Source: Acidobacteriota bacterium
GTDB taxonomy: Bacteria > Acidobacteriota > Terriglobia > Terriglobales > Acidobacteriaceae
Direction: 5' to 3'
NCBI GenBank assembly: GCA_018268915.1
Contig: JAFDVQ010000009.1
Span: 124,001-188,000 of the forward strand
Length of the DNA: 64,000 nucleotides
Position numbers and translations under genes: made by a program. Positions 62,232-64,000 of the stretch are shown piece after piece (position 1 is the first letter of the stretch; each line of letters begins with the position of its first letter). The notes beneath the pieces are model-generated. The model worked only from the letters and a program-made list of their open reading frames with translations, had not been told where the DNA came from and did not search any database.

Positions 62232-64000
62232 CTAGAAGACAATTTTCCCGCTGAACTGCATTTGTCGAGCAGTATTCGCCGTATAGCTGACCGAGCCAAA
62301 ACTAGTACTCGATACATCACTATTCGGTGTACCAAAGACTGGGTGGTTGAAAAGATTGAAGGTCTCGGCCCTGAATTCGAATCGTCGCTCGCCAAGAAAT
62401 GGGAACGATCGAATCACGGACATGTCAAGGTTGATATAGCGCTGAGCTCGAAGATTGTTTCGGTAAGCGTTGCCAAAACTGTATTGAGCAGGTAACGCAA
62501 ACGCATCGACGTTGAACCACTCTCCAGCAGTTCGATGGGAGAGGTTCGGATTTCCGACTTGATCGGCGCGCTGACTACCGCCTCCGATATTGGCTCGATC
62601 CGTCCCATCTTGTGCAGTGAAAGCCTGGCCGTCACGCCAGGTGAGGATGTTGTTCAATTGCCAATTGCCAATGATGTAATCGGTCAAACGATTTCCGGTA
62701 GAGAATCGCTTTCCCCGACCGACGGGGACGTCATAGATCCCATTCACGGAAAGAACATTCGGGATATTCGTGCCCGAAAGGCCGCGAGACGCCTTGGGGT
62801 TATACGGATCCTGCACCGTCAATCCCTCCACACCAAACCAGCCGTCATCAAGCGAGAATGATTTCGACCATGTGTACGCAACCTGGTATGCGTACCCGTT
62901 GGAATAACGCTTGTCGAACTGCAATTGCAAAGCGTTATAGCTTGAGGTTCCGATGCTGCGGTCGTAAAACATCGGAATGCTGTAGGGATAGAGTGCACGC
63001 GGCTGAGTGTCACCAGGGCCAGGCGTCAACGCGGTGTTGTACAGGCCTCCGATATTTGTGCGGTGAGAACCCGATCCGACATAGTCTGCGCGCAATGCGA
63101 GCTGCGCACCCACCTGTCGCTGGAATCCGAAGTTCCATTGCTCCGAGTATGGGTTCTTGTGGTTTGGATCAAAAAACCATTGATTGCTGCCGAAAGGCGT
63201 CGGTGGTGGGAACAGGCTGCTTGATCCCGATCCAAAGGGATTCTGCGAATTCACTGTGGGAGTTGGATTCCCTGATGTCGGATAGTTCGTTGTGGAGGGA
63301 GCGATCTGCTGTCCAATGTCCGGCCACGAACCTTCGAAATTCTGGGCCATCTGGGTCACAGCAGCCCACTCGTCGAAAACGATCCCGAATGCGCCATGAG
63401 CAACCGTGCTGTTGTTGATCTTATAAGCGAAGCCAAGACGAGGTCCGAAGTTGGTGTGGACGTTGTGGAGTATGTGTTCATACGGCAGAACCACGACATG
63501 CTCGGGCAACGTTCCATCTCCGGGAATGCATGGAGCGTGACCTCGGACGTTGCAAGCCGGCGGAAGCTTTTGCAGAAGGAAATTTCCTGTGCCAAAGTCC
63601 ATGTCTCCGCTTTCAATGCCGCCTTGCTGGCCGATAGTGCTCTCCTTGCCATACGGCGGTAGGAACGCGTAGTCATAGCGCAATCCGTAGTTCACCGTAA
63701 GACGAGGCGTCATTTTCCATGAGTCCTGAATGTACGCCGAGAGCAAGCCGCCGGGCCGCTCGGTCTCGTTGACGTTACGTCGGCTTGCACCGCTCGGAAC
63801 GTTCAAGAGGAACGAGGACAGTGCGTCTCCAGTATTCCCGACGTTTTGCGGATCGCCAGTCTGATTGGCGCTGAAATTGAGGCCGATCTGTGCGAGCGGG
63901 CTCGCGAAACCTGCCGTCACATAGCCGCCGCCGATCTTCGCTGTGTGGTTACCGAAGATCTGTGTGTACTCGCCCCTGTACTCGTAGCTGTCGGTCGCCT
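62232..64000 (-). CDS. Oar-like TonB-dependent receptor, C-terminal part (runs off right edge)
   Basis: The minus-strand frame is open to the window edge (...EYRGEYTQIFGNHTAKIGGG upstream of GTG 63920), so the visible 589 residues are the barrel part of a larger receptor. Barrel features are PRLTVNYGLRYDYAFLPPYG, FGPRLGFAYKINNSTVAHGA, WNFGFQRQVGAQLALRADYV, a LFNHPVFGTPNS segment and a terminal phenylalanine-rich strand (RQMQFSGKIVF). This is the Oar/CarboxypepD_reg-associated receptor type common in Acidobacteriota, likely importing a glycan-derived compound. The plug domain lies outside the window. Confidence 0.9.
   Translation of the reverse strand, partial: ATDSYEYRGEYTQIFGNHTAKIGGGYVTAGFASPLAQIGLNFSANQTGDPQNVGNTGDALSSFLLNVPSGASRRNVNETERPGGLLSAYIQDSWKMTPRLTVNYGLRYDYAFLPPYGKESTIGQQGGIESGDMDFGTGNFLLQKLPPACNVRGHAPCIPGDGTLPEHVVVLPYEHILHNVHTNFGPRLGFAYKINNSTVAHGAFGIVFDEWAAVTQMAQNFEGSWPDIGQQIAPSTTNYPTSGNPTPTVNSQNPFGSGSSSLFPPPTPFGSNQWFFDPNHKNPYSEQWNFGFQRQVGAQLALRADYVGSGSHRTNIGGLYNTALTPGPGDTQPRALYPYSIPMFYDRSIGTSSYNALQLQFDKRYSNGYAYQVAYTWSKSFSLDDGWFGVEGLTVQDPYNPKASRGLSGTNIPNVLSVNGIYDVPVGRGKRFSTGNRLTDYIIGNWQLNNILTWRDGQAFTAQDGTDRANIGGGSQRADQVGNPNLSHRTAGEWFNVDAFALPAQYSFGNAYRNNLRAQRYINLDMSVIRSFPFLGERRFEFRAETFNLFNHPVFGTPNSDVSSTSFGSVSYTANTARQMQFSGKIVF

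Overview
The window looks like a chromosomal segment of an Acidobacteriota bacterium, most likely class Terriglobia (Acidobacteriaceae-like). The evidence is the set of lineage-typical families found together: a PadR regulator with an 'acidobacterial duplicated orphan permease' (ADOP/FtsX-type), an Oar-like TonB receptor, a GWxTD-domain secreted protein, a HAF-repeat protein, a CarboxypepD_reg/beta-barrel protein and many secreted glycosidases and peptidases. Base composition is moderately GC-rich with strong C/G preference at codon third positions, except in the insertion element at 6.2-8.4 kb.

Layout. 0-6.2 kb: a GNAT acyltransferase translationally coupled to a truncated lysophospholipid-acyltransferase-like gene, a secreted HAF protein and several poorly conserved membrane or secreted proteins separated by dispersed repeats. 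6.24-8.41 kb: a complete IS1595/ISXO2-type element with 25-bp terminal inverted repeats, a perfect 8-bp target duplication (CGAACAAA), a DDE-type transposase and two passenger genes. 8.6-10.5 kb: a SAM-I riboswitch leader, a threonine-synthase-like PLP enzyme and a ThiS/MoaD-like sulfur carrier ending in GGCC, closed by a strong intrinsic terminator. 11-14.3 kb: GH97 and GH16 secreted glycosidases. 14.5-18.3 kb: methionine synthase split into two overlapping genes. 18.4-26.2 kb: Rsm22-type methyltransferase, orphan nuoI, a frameshifted NtrC-like gene, a DUF885 metallopeptidase, an FAD oxidase and hydrolases. 26.3-29.4 kb: PadR with its palindromic operator plus an ADOP permease. 29.4-36 kb: beta-helix protein, STAS protein, tRNA-Lys(CTT), CarboxypepD_reg barrel protein and GWxTD protein. 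36.4-38.6 kb: MacA/MacB-like adaptor and ATPase without a permease gene. 39-47.3 kb: UbiD, S53 peptidase, a second GH97, a Tat-exported sugar isomerase-like protein and xylose isomerase. 47.3-51.4 kb: small accessory proteins (barrel, hydrolase, VOC, DinB, TraB/GumN). 51.5-57.3 kb: an M29-like protein, prolyl oligopeptidase, an M29 aminopeptidase and L-lactate dehydrogenase. 57.3-64 kb: a degenerate ClpC-like protein, two secreted proteins, SGNH hydrolase, IclR and a TonB receptor that runs off the right edge.

How genes fit together. The window suggests a soil heterotroph that degrades glucans and galactosides/xylosides (two GH97, GH16, xylA, sugar isomerase) and peptides (S53, S9, M29, DUF885). 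A methionine theme is also clear: split metH and a SAM-riboswitch-controlled threonine-synthase/sulfur-carrier pair. That pair is the most interesting candidate for an incompletely described system, because SAM control implies a role in homocysteine/methionine rather than plain threonine synthesis.
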